From Vandiemenella viatica (Eukaryota; Arthropoda; Insecta; Orthoptera; Morabidae), in the NCBI GenBank assembly GCA_031002005.1, contig JARYHS010008074.1, positions 269,267,930-269,331,929 of the forward strand: a stretch of 64,000 bases of DNA, in the 5' to 3' direction. Position numbers and translations under genes: made by a program. Shown piece by piece: positions 22,961 to 34,200 of the stretch (its first letter is position 1; every line of letters begins with the position of its first letter). A model generated the notes under the pieces. The model was given only the letters and a program-made list of their open reading frames with translations, was not told where the DNA came from and did not search any database.

Positions 22961-23298
22961 GGCAGTACTACGATATCCGAGGCACTGAAATATTAAGGAT
23001 TTGATGGCTGATTCTGATAGATCTTGACGAGACAAATCGAAAATGAAGAATACATTTTTTTGGTATCTCGCTTAGTTTACGAGATATCACATCTTAATGA
23101 AAGGAAGATATAGACTTCATTACTAAGAAATATGTATTGTTACCTGTTAAAAATTAACGCAGATATATACCAGAGATCATTGTTTCATAAAAAAGGATTT
23201 CGTGTAGATCTTCCGTGTACAAATCCAGAAATGACACAAAAAACATTCAGTAGTAAATTACGCTGAGCATTGCCTTATTGTACCATAGATTACTGTAA
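22961..23298 (+). repeat. Merlin left terminal inverted repeat
   Basis: It pairs with 25796-26149. Conserved stretches are GAGACAAATCGAAAA, TATCTCGCTTAGTTT and AGAAATATGTATTGTTACC. The right copy has about 25 additional bases. Related sequence occurs at 62560-62780 and 63050-63430. Confidence 0.8.
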
Positions 23299-23394
23299 CA
23301 CATACGATGCTAATAATATACGTCATTGCGCATGTCTGCCAACCTATTGGATATTGAAAAAAACTAGTTTTTAGTTTGATGTATTTTTACCATA

Positions 23395-24150
23395 ATGAGC
23401 AAAGAATCAAACTTAAGGTCGCCGTTAATAACATTAAGACACTTATCTATAAATACAAATTTATATTGCCTTTATCTAGAAGTAACTACTTCAGTTATCG
23501 ACTGTCACCATAGCAACATTCTTGTTAATATAGTAAAACTCGTAGCGTTTGTTCGCGGTGTTTCTTATTCCGGATTATGTGAAAAACATCCTCTGCTACA
23601 TCCACAATTAGACAATTTCAATATATACACCTCGTTTAACAAATTAATTGCAAGCGAGGTACATGGTCTACTAATGGTAGTTGAAAATTCCTCTCAAAAA
23701 AAGTTGGGATGGGTTTGGAGATGCGCAACAAAAAGGACAAAAAAGTGATGCAACAGTACCATAAATCCATGCCAATGTACTTTCTTCGATGGATGTTGTA
23801 CAATTTATTTTAGGGAGACTGTTGCAATAATTATTAGTTTCACCATAGACATGAAAATTAATGATGTATTTGAGAACCAAAAATATTGGCGTTATTCAAA
23901 TAATGGAAAAGAAATCAGTTGAGGTACAAGAAAATACAATCGTGGCCATCTTACGGAACACATGACAATAACGTTTTTAGGATTATATTGCAAAGAAACC
24001 AGTCTGGCCTTTTCTTCAAAGTTAATTCAAAAAGTAAAAAGGAGTGTACCGGTACATTCACCATGATACACAGTGCAAAACAATACATTGGTATTGAGAA
24101 AATGTTCTCTACCAAAACTGTAGCTTACATTTGCAAACAAACCATAGTAT
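23395..24150 (+). pseudogene. Decayed Merlin/ISXO2-like transposase
   Basis: The first frame (23395-23748) ends with LGWVWRCATKRTKK, resembling the W.WRC zinc-binding block of ISXO2-like transposases. After a stop the sequence continues TINPCQCTFFDG (usual pattern SiR.gSfFe) and then EIS-stop-GTRKYNRGH, which corresponds to the DDE region pattern vEIDEs..g.RKYNRG. Downstream TFLGLYCKETSLAF fits the following strand. The catalytic residues are lost to a stop and substitutions. The assignment comes from motif order and is supported by the 8 bp TSD. Confidence 0.58.
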
Positions 24151-24357
24151 AGGAGAATTTGTTAACCAAACAGACAAAACGAACACCATAAACGATTTAG
24201 AAATTCTGAATAAATTACTAAAAAAGTATCATATGTCGACGATCTGCAAAACTTCTGCACCAATACATGACACTGTACTGGTATCGACAAAATGTACTGA
24301 ATAAGTATAACAACAAAGGTTCTAAAATCATTTAAATTTCTCCTAAATATTAAAAGA

Positions 24358-24573
24358 GTGTTTCCAGGCTTCACGGATGGCGATATGAAAGAAGGCTTAT
24401 CATTAAAAGAAATTGACTCACCTACATTGATCTCGGAAATTGAATACCTGCTTCAGCCGCCAAAAAGATCACGTTTGGATGAAGGTTTGGAACAAAATTA
24501 CAGTGAAGTCATAGACACATTAATATCAGCAGGTCTATCTGACAGCGATGAACTTCCAAATGACTTCTTTTAA
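24358..24573 (+). CDS. Unidentified ORF tail inside the Merlin element
   Basis: The frame reads GFTDGDMKEGLSLKEIDSPT, continues LISEIEYLLQPPKRSRLDEG and ends in an acidic stretch SDSDELPNDFF. Its composition (charged, few repeats) is more protein-like than the surrounding AT-rich frames. The first codon is TTG and no in-frame ATG precedes the GFTD region, so this is probably the 3' end of a longer degraded gene: either the transposase C-terminus or a captured host exon. No family is recognised. Confidence 0.3.
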   Translation: MFPGFTDGDMKEGLSLKEIDSPTLISEIEYLLQPPKRSRLDEGLEQNYSEVIDTLISAGLSDSDELPNDFF

Positions 24574-24884
24574 AATTTTACAATGTTATTTCTGCACACG
24601 TAAAAAATTATTAAAATCTATAATTTATTTTTTCAAACATTAATTAATTTACTTAAGAAAAATAAATATGTGTATGGAAGGCAGTAAGTGATACCTCCTC
24701 GTGGTGCGTTTAGGGTGTAGAAAATGTTTACATTTTCTGCAGCGAATTCATCTACTTAGTTATGAACTAAAAATTACTTTTTGTGGATTTTCTGATATAT
24801 GCAATGTTCTTACAATGAAATCATGAAGTTGCAGTTATCGTAGCATACCCCAGAGCGATATCTCGGAAATTAGTTGTGCCCTTG

Positions 24885-25530
24885 GTACATTTTCCTTCTG
24901 GTCCAGGTTGCATTCCAACCTAACCTCAACTGCCTGACGCACGAACCTCACAGATGTGAATAAACGACATTTTCCTCCTGGTCCAGGCTGCATTCCTACC
25001 TATCCTCAATTGCCTTATGCACGAACCTCACAGATGTGAATAAACGACATTTTTCTTCTGGTCCAGGCTGCATTCCAACCTAACCTCAACAGCGTTATGC
25101 ACGAACCTCACAGATGTGAATAGACATTTTCTTTCTGGTCCAGGCCACATTCCAACCTAACATCAACCGCCTTACGCACGAACTTCACAGATGTGAATAG
25201 ACATTTTCCTTCTGGTCCAGGCCACATTTCAACCTAACCTCAACCGCCTTACGCACGAACTTCACAGATGTGAATAGACGCATTTTCCTTCTGGTCCAGG
25301 CCGCATTTCAACCTAACCTCAACCGCCTTACGCACGAACTTCACAGATGTGAATAGACGCATTTTCCTTCTGGTCCAGGCCGCATTCCAACCTTATCTCC
25401 ACCACCTCATGCACCGACATCACAGATATTAACAGAAGACGTTTTCTTTCTGATCCTTGCTGCATTCCAACCTAACCTCAACCACCTTACGCACGGGCCT
25501 CACAGATGTAACAGTCGAATTTGTCAGTGC
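24885..25530 (+). repeat. ~80 bp minisatellite, about 8 units
   Basis: The unit contains TTCTGGTCCAGGCTGCATT, CCAACCTAACCTCAAC, ACGCACGAACCTCACAG and ATGTGAATA. Units begin near 24890, 24970, 25050, 25128, 25203, 25284, 25365 and 25446. It lies inside the Merlin element. The first third of the unit, inverted, is the motif found repeatedly in 42-45.5 kb and 61-64 kb. Confidence 0.88.
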
Positions 25531-25795
25531 TTGAGGCGACCTTTTCGTACTCGTCCATTTTGTATGTAATAATTAGAAGATGGATGATCATGATATATTT
25601 CCTCGAGAAATAGTAAATATATCATTTTTTTTATTTTGTATGTTAATGTTTCACTCCGTCCTAACAACTCAGAGCCATTTATTACAATATTAATTATTTT
25701 CGTTCTAACAAGTTTTCAGCCATGCCAGATGTGTAAAATTAATAATATCCTAGCTAGCACAGCTACATCTGTGCTACAAAATCGTTGGAAGCTTA

Positions 25796-26149
25796 CAGTA
25801 AAGCAACGTCTTTGGTACATAATGGCAGCGCTGAGCGTAACTTAATACTGACTATTTTCTGTTTCGTTTCTGGGTTTGTACACGGAAGATATACACGAAA
25901 TCCTTTTCTTATGGAACAATGATCGCTAGTATATATCAGCGTTAATTTTAAACAGGTAACAATACATATTTCTTAGATAATGATCAGTAGTGAGGTGTAT
26001 ATTTTCGTTTTTTAAACATCTGATATCTCGGAAACTAAGCGAGATACCAAAAAAACTTATTCTTCCTTTTCGATTTGTCTCGTCGAGATCTATCAGAATC
26101 AACCATCAAATTCGTAAAATTTCAGTGCCTCGGATATCGTAGAATCCCC
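25796..26149 (-). repeat. Merlin right terminal inverted repeat
   Basis: Inverted partner of 22961-23298. Its outer end is followed directly by the TSD TGAAATCC at 26150. Confidence 0.8.
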
Positions 26150-26282
26150 TGAAATCCGAACCACGGAGCATCCTGCATAGCTCATATGATCAAACACAAC
26201 TCTCAAAATTCCTGCGCCTGCCAGGATTCGAACCCGGGACCGGAGCAGCGAACATTTTGAAAGCAAGCGCATTAACCACTTT
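26150..26282 (-). mobile_element. tRNA-derived SINE, 5' head
   Basis: On the minus strand GTGGTTAATGCGCTTGC gives an A-box-like region and GGGTTCGAATCC is a perfect B box, both internal promoter elements for RNA polymerase III. The anticodon-arm region does not fold like a working tRNA. The head is followed by SINE body and is interrupted at 26150 by the Merlin insertion. The poly-A of the Tx1-like LINE abuts its 5' end. Confidence 0.72.
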
Positions 26283-27436
26283 TTTTTATGGAAACCACTA
26301 TTATATTTACTGAGAGAATAAATATTACATATTTACATTAATGTATCTTACTTGATAAACTTTGAACATTTGAGTCTTACTGTAGCTCAGGTTCACTGAT
26401 TCCCGGAACCGCTCTCGGCTCAGTTCTTTTCTTGGCTGCTGGATGAAGCGCATATCTGTTGAGTATTGCCTGCTGTAGCCCAGCGTACATTCTAACACTT
26501 TTTTATTTTACAAGAACATTTTTTTTAATCAAGTTGGTTGTCAATATGGCATTATTACCTGCATGAATCTAGCATAATTGTCCTTATATGTGTTTAGTCT
26601 CAGTGTTCTATGATGTTCTACTATTAGGTAATGCCAGTAGTCTTCCAGTTTTGCCCTTCCTCGATTTGTTACAATGTAATAAGTATAATTTCCTATAATC
26701 CAAACATGGGCGTTTCTTTTACTTGGTGGAAATTGCCTCTGATCTGGTAGCAAGATGCTATCGGGTGGTACATGTTTGGCGCTGATCTGTTTATTAAAGC
26801 TAGCTTTTCCCTCGTCCAAATCCAAATTTTTGGTTCTTCACAGCACAGAAGTCGATGTTCTATCGTATCCTGTAGCTTACATTTTACGCACAGCGGTGAG
26901 GCACAGAGGTGGATTTTATACAGCTTGCTGTTTGTGCTTATTGCTCTATTTACCACTCTGTACCATACTGCCCGAACATTAGAGCGCAGTAATTTGTTCT
27001 GTACGTTCTCCCATATGGTCTTCCAGTCCATTCTGCTATACATTTTTTCCGTGCTGTTTGTGTATTTGTTGAGTGTTATTAAGTTATAAAGCGTTTTTGC
27101 TGTAGGGTTGTTGCTCTTGAACGCTCTGTTTACATAACTGTATTCTACGTAGAATTGTCGAATATGAACTAGATTTGGGTTTAAATGGCTGATGTCAATT
27201 GGAGCTTCAATGCTGCAAGGTTCTGTAGCTTTCATAATCTTTCCGCAGAATCCAGGTGTATCACTTTTCCACATTTTATATGTACTTTTCAGTAGTATGG
27301 CAGCACATTTTGTGTTTACATCGATCAGTTGTAATCTTCCTTTTTCAAAGGGTAACTTCAGTGAGTCATACTTTAACTTGAATATCTCTCCGCGCTGTAT
27401 GAACCATCCTATTGCCGAATCCATTCTCTGGAGTAT
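26281..27436 (-). mobile_element. 5'-truncated L1/Tx1-like LINE, 3' part
   Basis: The minus-strand insert runs from 27436 to a short poly-A (26281-26288 on the plus strand as T). It holds only the region downstream of RT and a 3' UTR. At its 5' end it joins the Jockey-like LINE directly after NIGIKN. No TSD could be identified because the SINE lies on its other side. Confidence 0.65.
26541..27436 (-). pseudogene. C-terminal region of a Tx1/L1-like ORF2
   Basis: A 243-residue frame from 27424 includes GRLQLIDVNTKCAAILLKST, WKTIWENVQNKLLRSNVRAV, then WYRVVNRAISTNSKL and the zinc-type cluster CVKCKLQDTIEHRLLCC. This is the post-RT domain shared by a group of insect LINEs (pattern WY.vvN..i.T..RL..I followed by C..C...DT..HR...C). 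A frame change near 26750 leads to QFPPSKRNAHVWIIGNYTYY and a C-terminal YKDNYARFM. RT itself is missing. The clade name is tentative; that it is a LINE C-terminus is firm. Confidence 0.68.
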
Positions 27437-28535
27437 TTTTAATTCCTATGTTTGTGCCATCTGCAAACTGGACAAATTTTGAGTTTTTAGATGCAACACT
27501 GGGTAGATCATTTATATATATTTTAAAAAAAGGGGCCCCAATATAGAACTTCACATCTGGTTAATTCCCACTCAGAAAACAGTGGACCACTTAAGGCAGC
27601 CTTAAAATTGTCCATTGACACGTTCTGTTTTCTGTTCAGAAGGTAAGAACTAAGCCATTTATTAACAATACCATCTATACCATAATACTTTAATTTCTAT
27701 ATCAGAATTTTATGATGTTCACAAAAAATTCCAACAGGAATAAATTTATCATTTATTCCATCTAAAATGAATGCAAATATAGCTTGTTCTGTTGAATGAC
27801 CCTTTTGGAAACCAAATTGTGATTTAGCAAGAATTTTATTATTTTTAAGATGTTCATAGATTCTATTGTACATTGCTTTCTCAAAAACTTTAGAGAAGGC
27901 TGTTAGTAATGAAATAGGGCGGTAATTTGATACAGATGACTTATCCCCCTTTTTATAGAGGGGTTTAACTACAGCACACTTAAGCCTTTCTGGATATTAA
28001 ACAGATAACTTATTATATTGCTTAATTCTATGGAACACAGTTTAATTAATCTACTGGAAATACCATCATAACCATTTGAATATTTGTTCTTAAGAGACTT
28101 TATAATTTTTCTTATTCTTGAGTAGCTACATTTACAGACATAGTGTTAAATTTTTTCCTGTTCTGACATAATCCTTACTTTGTGTCACTGATCTATTGGC
28201 AGTCAATTTATCAGCAACAGATAAAAAAATGTTTATTAAATATTTCATCAATTGAAAAATTAGATTCTACTGAATTTTCTTTAATATAAATGTCATTACT
28301 GGTTTGATTATTTTTTCCTGTTTATTTTTTTAAAATGTCCCATATTGCCTTAATTTTATTTTCAGAATAATGAATTTTCTGTTTTTAGTGCATACTTTTA
28401 GATTCTTTAATAACCTTTTTCAGTATTGTGCAGTACTTTTTGTAATGTGTTCTAACAATAGCATTCTGACTGTTCCTAGAGCCAATATATAACTTCCTTT
28501 TACAATTGCATGATGTTCTAATGCCACAGTTATCG
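27437..28535 (-). pseudogene. Jockey-like LINE, RT N-terminal half
   Basis: From about 28535 downwards the minus strand has the linker pattern YCTILKKVIKESKS, then VKPLYKKGDKSSVSNYRPIS, SKVFEKAMYNRIYEHLKNN, SQFGFQKGHSTEQAIF and finally KIYINDLP and FVQFADGTNI (motif C, with ADD changed to ADG). Frameshifts fall near 27700 and 27550. The continuation after motif C is at 22832 and lower, so the 27436-22833 interval was inserted into this LINE later. Confidence 0.75.
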
Positions 28536-28985
28536 ACGGTTTTTTTTTTTTTTTTTTAGAAGCACGACATTTTTTTTAAGGGGAAGCAACTTTCAAACCT
28601 TGTGCACTGTAAAGATGTTCCCAGTTAGTGGTGTTGAGGCACTTTTTAAAACAAGTAACTGATTCATCATTTATTATACACTGAAGTTTAAAAATATTAC
28701 TATATTGGAGCTAGTTACGCTAACATTACAAATATGAATATAACTCTGCTTCTCTGTATGTTTGTTACGTTTTCAGGACTAAACGGCTGAACCAATCTTA
28801 ATTGAATTTGACGAGGAAATAATATGAATCATTAGAAAGGACATAAGATACATTTTATCGATACTTTGTACTGAAATTTTTAAAACTAACCGAACCGTGA
28901 CAGACAGACCGAGAGTGTGAGTAAGTCTCTGTAATGTTATAAAGGTCAGGCTTTGTTTCTCTAGCAGTTTGTGAATAATCTGTTC
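28536..28985. other. Spacer with poly-T run
   Basis: A run of about 17 T lies near 28541. Around 28770 the phrase TTTTCAGGACTAAACGGCTG resembles a segment common in arthropod non-autonomous repeats. No gene is supported. Confidence 0.4.
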
Positions 28986-28999
28986 ATAAATTTTATTTA

Positions 29000-29300
29000 C
29001 CGACACCGCGACTGTGTAAAGTCACATACCCACAAATAAAACAATTGCGGAGCAACGTAATAATGCTGTGATGATGACTTGATGACTGCAACTGCAAAAA
29101 GTGGCGATGTGTTGGTTCCTCGAATCCTAATAATTCCGGTAGACCTAATATTCCAGTATAAAAGACTACAATTCCAACAAAAATTAGTCCTTGCGATTAC
29201 TTTCAATAAAGTCCAGGAACCGACGCTGAAAGTAGCAAGGGAACACATAGAAAAGACGTATTTTTTCCCATGGCAAAACCAAAAACCTTGTATAGAAAAC
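29000..29300 (+). pseudogene. Helitron helicase fragment (Pif1-like C-terminus)
   Basis: The frame reads VPRILIIPVDLIFQYKRLQF, then QQKLVLAITFNKVQEPTLKV. This matches the conserved end of Helitron RepHel helicases (pattern IPRI.lIP.dlpF.fKRlQFP...aFAmTiNKsQGqtl). The hallmark NKSQGQT reads NKVQEPT, and sequence after 29290 no longer fits. Upstream ATAKSGDVL fits the preceding stretch. It is a small dead fragment; Helitron ends were not located. Confidence 0.65.
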
Positions 29301-29309
29301 GATATTGAC

Positions 29310-29813
29310 CTAAGATGTCCAAAAAAGAGACATAATTTTAAACCACAAAAATCGGCTGGAGGAACTGTGGCAGTTAGTTCGATAAACAAAATAAATGGGC
29401 CAGCGTCCCAAACGTCTTTAAAACTCGGCTTTACTGTTGTCATTCTTGGGTTGTGTTTGCTTATTAGTGGACTTTCCATTTTGATTCGATTGTTCACGCC
29501 CTATCTCTAAGTTGTTTTTTGTTTGGGAGGGCCCATAACATCTTAGAACTGACATTATTTCTCTTATCTGCCATAATTTCTACATTTGACTCTAATGGAC
29601 GTTTCCTAGAATGGATACTTTCTTTATCACCAGATTATAAATGATAATTAACGGCATCATCCACCTCATCACATGCACTGACAGTACTTACTGCATCCAG
29701 TATTGTCGCTCCGACGCAGCTGCTCTTGCTGATACATACACCCGCAGTCAGTAGCGAGGTCGCTCCGCCACCTTCTCCATATAGGCCGCCAGACATTTCC
29801 AAGCTATAGGAAA
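29310..29813. other. Spacer, nothing recognised
   Basis: The open frame continues to 29510 with a hydrophobic stretch VVILGLCLLISGLSILI, but it follows the helicase scrap out of context and is not supported as a gene. Confidence 0.4.
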
Positions 29814-29821
29814 GATGTTCA

Positions 29822-30048
29822 CAGGGCCGGCGCTAGGATTCTCGGGTAAACGTTTTAAAGTCCCCCGAAAAAAAAATTAGTTTATCCTTTTTTTGTTTCA
29901 GATAAAGGCAGAAAATTTTAATGCAAAACAATCAGATCCATTTTTTCAGAATTTTGTTATGTTTTATGTCTAGTTAGGCACTCTGGTTGGCGGACACCCT
30001 TCGGGGACCTCGGCCCGGGTTACTTTCGTCCCGCTTACGCCGGCCCTG
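29822..30048. mobile_element. hAT-type MITE with 8 bp TSD
   Basis: The element is 227 bp, starting CAGGGCCGGCG and ending CGCCGGCCCTG (exact 11 bp inverted repeats). It is flanked by GATGTTCA (29814-29821) and GATGTTCT (30049-30056), seven of eight identical. CAGGG termini with an 8 bp TSD define the hAT superfamily. No coding is present. Confidence 0.85.
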
Positions 30049-30671
30049 GATGTTCTCTAGATAGTGTTGAGCACTCTGTACACAAGCTGAGTATTGTGGT
30101 TGCTGCTGTTTTGTGGTACACTTATTACCATATGATTTCAGCTATAAATATTCAACTTTGCTCTTCTCTAAACAGGTGTGTTACCTGTTCACTGGTCTGA
30201 GCGAACAATGAAGTTAACGACTCGGCAACTCAATACGAAATGCGTCCGTTGCCTTTCTTATGTTACCTTAATTTCGCATTGTTGTTGTTGTATTTGCGTT
30301 ATTAATTTCAAAGGGTACGTTGAAAACTCGTATCGATCGGAGCTCCAGCCCTGCATGATTTACATATATGGTACTTACCGATTAGTCTTGATTCTGGTAG
30401 TCAAATTTCAATCTAGTTTACTCTACGATCGTATTGCACAAGTTGTCATTTTAATGCAGACTTCATTAATTAAGAAGACCATTTGTATCCCACACACAAC
30501 CTCATCTGTCAATTCAATTATTTCCTATAGCGCGTCATGGAAAACATATGCTCGTAGTCTTGAGTCTTTTCCATCAAGGTGAATATAAGAATTTTCTTAT
30601 ATACCGGCTATTCCATTTTCGATTTGGTTCCAAGAAAGCAAAGTTTACACTGACACAATAACTTAAACTCA

Positions 30672-31277
30672 TTAGAACAGTGTTTCTCAACCTGTGGTCC
30701 GTGAATATGGTTCAGGTGATCCGCAGGCAGAATACTGTATTATAAATTTAGGTACCGTATAAAGCCATAAGCGAATTTAAACTGAAACTTAAAACGTCTT
30801 AAAAGTCACCGTTATTTCAAAGACCATGAAAAATCTGGTATTTTCAGGATGAGTATAGGACAGCATTGTTCCTACAATAGTATAATCATTTACAGTTGGT
30901 ATCAAAAAGAGTGCTCTTTTTCTAAGAATTATGTAAATGTCCCCTTTTTTCTGTAATATAAGAGCGGTGAAGTAAACAAAAATGAAAATTACTAGGTGTC
31001 TAGTGTCTTTTATTTTACTTTGTAAATGTAGGTCGGTGGTATAGTGTATCATCCAGCTTATTGTAACATTATTATTCATTTGGTTACTAAATATAAACAC
31101 TCTGCTTAGTATGAAATTAAGTTTTAATAGTTCACTGTTTCAACAGAAATTCAAAACATGTCCCAGATGATGATAATATACACACAGGTAAAAAATTATA
31201 CCCATATGTTAGTGGTCCGCAGTACTATTTTTTACAATTTACTGGTTCCTGGGCTGAAAAAGGTTGAAAATAGAGGA
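30672..31277. mobile_element. Possible non-autonomous hAT element
   Basis: The left end CAGTGTTTCTCAACCTGTGG is a typical hAT terminus. The inverted right end would be CTATTTTCAACCTTTTTCAG, which matches only partly. No TSD was found. The interior has only short chance frames. Confidence 0.35.
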
Positions 31278-31279
31278 TG

Positions 31280-34200
31280 CCCGCAAGCACTCCCGATGAG
31301 TGCTCAGTGCGAATTGGGTTGTTTTTACTTTCCCCAAAGAGTTTTCTCCTCGTTACCGTTACTCATTAGATAGCAAGTTGAGTGGGCATGTGAGTCGATT
31401 AGCTTCGAATAAAAATCCCTCACTTTTTGTCTTCGAATCCTGCTTGTACAAATCAAAATTCAGTCGCTCTACTGTTTGATCTATACTGACCATGCTGTAA
31501 TTTAAGCAGTAAATGAATTTTTTTATACTTCTTTTAAAATGGATGTTTTATGCTAGTTCAATTTAGTAAAGAGACCATTGTGCATTTTAAACGTGTAGTA
31601 AAAAAAAATATTATAATGATTTTTTAAAAAAGGTGCTGTTGTGTGCTTACAAATAATATAATAAATAGAAGTAATATTTTTTATTTTGTTAATTATAAAA
31701 ATTGTTCAAAATGGCCGCCATTTGCTCTTATGCAAGCCCTAAATCTTTTGATATATGATCTTTTTATTTGGCGGTTAATGTGTTCCGCAGCTATTTTTAT
31801 TTTCTCATGCAGCACTGTAATCGAAGTAACCCCCGTCGCGTAAACTAAATCTTATATTAAGAAAGTCCAAAACACCAACCTTCCATGCTTTTAAACCCCC
31901 ATAAAAACACAATTTTAAAAGGAATGTTAAACAACTAAACATTTTAAAATTGGCAATAACGAAGCAATTTTTTAATGTAATTGGCACGATCCGCTTAGTA
32001 CATTTTTTTTACACCACAGGCTGTCAAAGTCAGCCGTTTGAATAAATTTTTATACACTGTTTACGAAATTTTTTAAGTTTTTTTAACGTTTTTTTTTTTA
32101 AAGAATTTTTGATGACCCAAAGATCCTTGAGTAAATTAAAAGAGCAAGGTTCAAAAAGTTTTAATTTGTAGAAATGGTATAGAATAAGCTGAACAAAGTC
32201 ACATGTTACGAAAAAATTTAAAAAAATCAATATTTCGAAAATAGTGGGACTTTTACTAAAATAAAATTTTGTCATATAGCAGGACATTATGTAACCTATC
32301 TGTGGTTGCCGGATTATCCTTTCATTTCTGGACACCCTGTATGTAGCGAGTACTAAGCAGATGAGAATGGACAAAGTGATGAAGGTTAGATTATTTTCAT
32401 AATATGAAAACTTAGAATAAATAATGAGTAATCTGCTGTAAAATGGTTATTAATATTATGTAAGGAACACCTGTGACCGGTATACATGATAAAGTGTGTT
32501 ATTTATAAATATTCGTGTGTTGTGAATCAAAGTTTGTAAAATTGAATAATTAAAAGCCTATCGACTATTAAATATAGACTCTATTGAGAGGATAAAAGTG
32601 GATAGATATCTATTTCAAGCTGTCCGCATTTGAATATATACTAGAATTGGTGACCCAATAATAGATATGGATGTAAGGACGATACTGTTCGACTTAAGAA
32701 AAGCAAAACTAAATTTAAGGTAAATACTAGTTCACAGTTACTTTTAAATTTAACTAATGGAAATTTAATTTCAATAATTCTAACATGGCTTTTCCTCATT
32801 TTGGTCTATTTCCGAGAACATATGTACCAATGACAAATAATGCATCTCTAGCATTTCGACCCTAAGGAAAAGAAATTTTTTAATTTCTTTTTCACATCTT
32901 TTCCTTATTATCCTTAAAAATAAACGCATTCACTATTTTTAAAGGATACTATACTACAATCAGGTTTTTTCGAAATTTGTAAGATATATAAAAAAAATTT
33001 AAATTTCATCATCATAAGATATTACCAAATTATATACAATAGTTGAAGAAATATTTGTGTGTTCTAAACATTACATCACCATACTTGTTAATAATAAGTG
33101 AAGAAAACGGTTGCATTACGAAATTACCAATTACTTTAACATTCGATTATCCATCATACTGAGAACAGAACGATCAATTTCTATGTTTTACATTAAAAAT
33201 TTCTATTTCGATTATCCATCATACTGAGAACAGAACGATCAATTTCTATGTTTTACATTAAATAGCGGGAAGATAAATAAATTTCTATTTCAATTTAATC
33301 ATTAGTGATTCCAATTTTAATTTATATTTATTGGGAAAATAAGATTATGATTTGCCTTTTTATTTAATGGGAAAGATCGATATTGATGGTATTCGATTTT
33401 ATCGATGGAAATTTAATAATATTTGCACTTCCAAAATCTATTTAATTCTCACTCACATTAAACTTTAAATTTTGAAATAGAAAGTAATTTTAGTTTATAA
33501 ATTATCGATAGCTCTTATTCTTAATTTTATTTCATAATATTACCATATTCGCTTCACGATGAACAAAATAATATTTTTTAACAAATGTACCATCAGCCAA
33601 ACATAGACGCACGTTGATGGATTCAAGAGAAATTATTTTTGGTGTTTTTTTTTTCAGTTAAGTTATCATATTTATCATATTTTCCCCTACAACCTTATTA
33701 GATCCTAAAAAAAATCTCAGTACTATCATGAATGTCAAAATATAAATTACTTTTATATTCAATTACAATTAATTTAAAATTTTATCTGCTTCAATATATT
33801 TAGAAATTTTTGCATGCATATCTTGATCAAGATCTTTCTAAATAATTCTGTCCCAAAATAAAAATTAACGTTTTAAATCAAATTATATTTTATTATTTTT
33901 AGTACTATCAGGATTTAAAGTAGGCTAATAAGAACAAACTAACGCAATTTTTTTTAAATTTCTTTGTGGTGGAGAACATTTAATCTTTTATCTTAAACTG
34001 AAGAATTACTTTGGAATTCAAATATTATACTCTTTTAAAATATAAAGTGGTTATTTGAAAAATAAGAATACAGGAAAAGATACCAGTATAAGGTAAGTTA
34101 GGTGATCTATGATAAAATCATATATATTTAAGTTTTAATTTTACCCTAAAACTAAGAAAAGCTCCATGCACTATTAATATTTTAGCTGATGCAACGTTAA

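Larger units (their letters stand above)
22961..26149. mobile_element. Merlin-like DNA transposon with ~340 bp TIRs
   Basis: The element starts GGCAGTACTACGATATCC and its other end, reverse complemented, starts GGGGATTCTACGATATCC. The inverted similarity extends to about 23298 and 25796. It is flanked by exact 8 bp repeats TGAAATCC (22953-22960 and 26150-26157). Merlin elements are known for 8-9 bp TSDs and GG-starting ends, and the interior encodes a decayed ISXO2/Merlin-like transposase. TIRs this long are unusual for the family. An 80 bp minisatellite occupies 24885-25530. Confidence 0.75.

Noticed and set aside
24885..25530. CRISPR-like spaced repeats
   Set aside because: The whole 80 bp unit is repeated, including the supposed spacers; it is a minisatellite.
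26160..26282. Functional tRNA gene
   Set aside because: A good B box is present but the anticodon arm and acceptor stem do not form, and SINE body follows.
29300..29510. Membrane protein at the end of the Helitron frame
   Set aside because: A single hydrophobic stretch following a pseudogene fragment without its own start.
31360..31450. tRNA-like sequence near CTTCGAATCCTGC
   Set aside because: Only a B-box-like string is visible; no A box at the right spacing and no cloverleaf.
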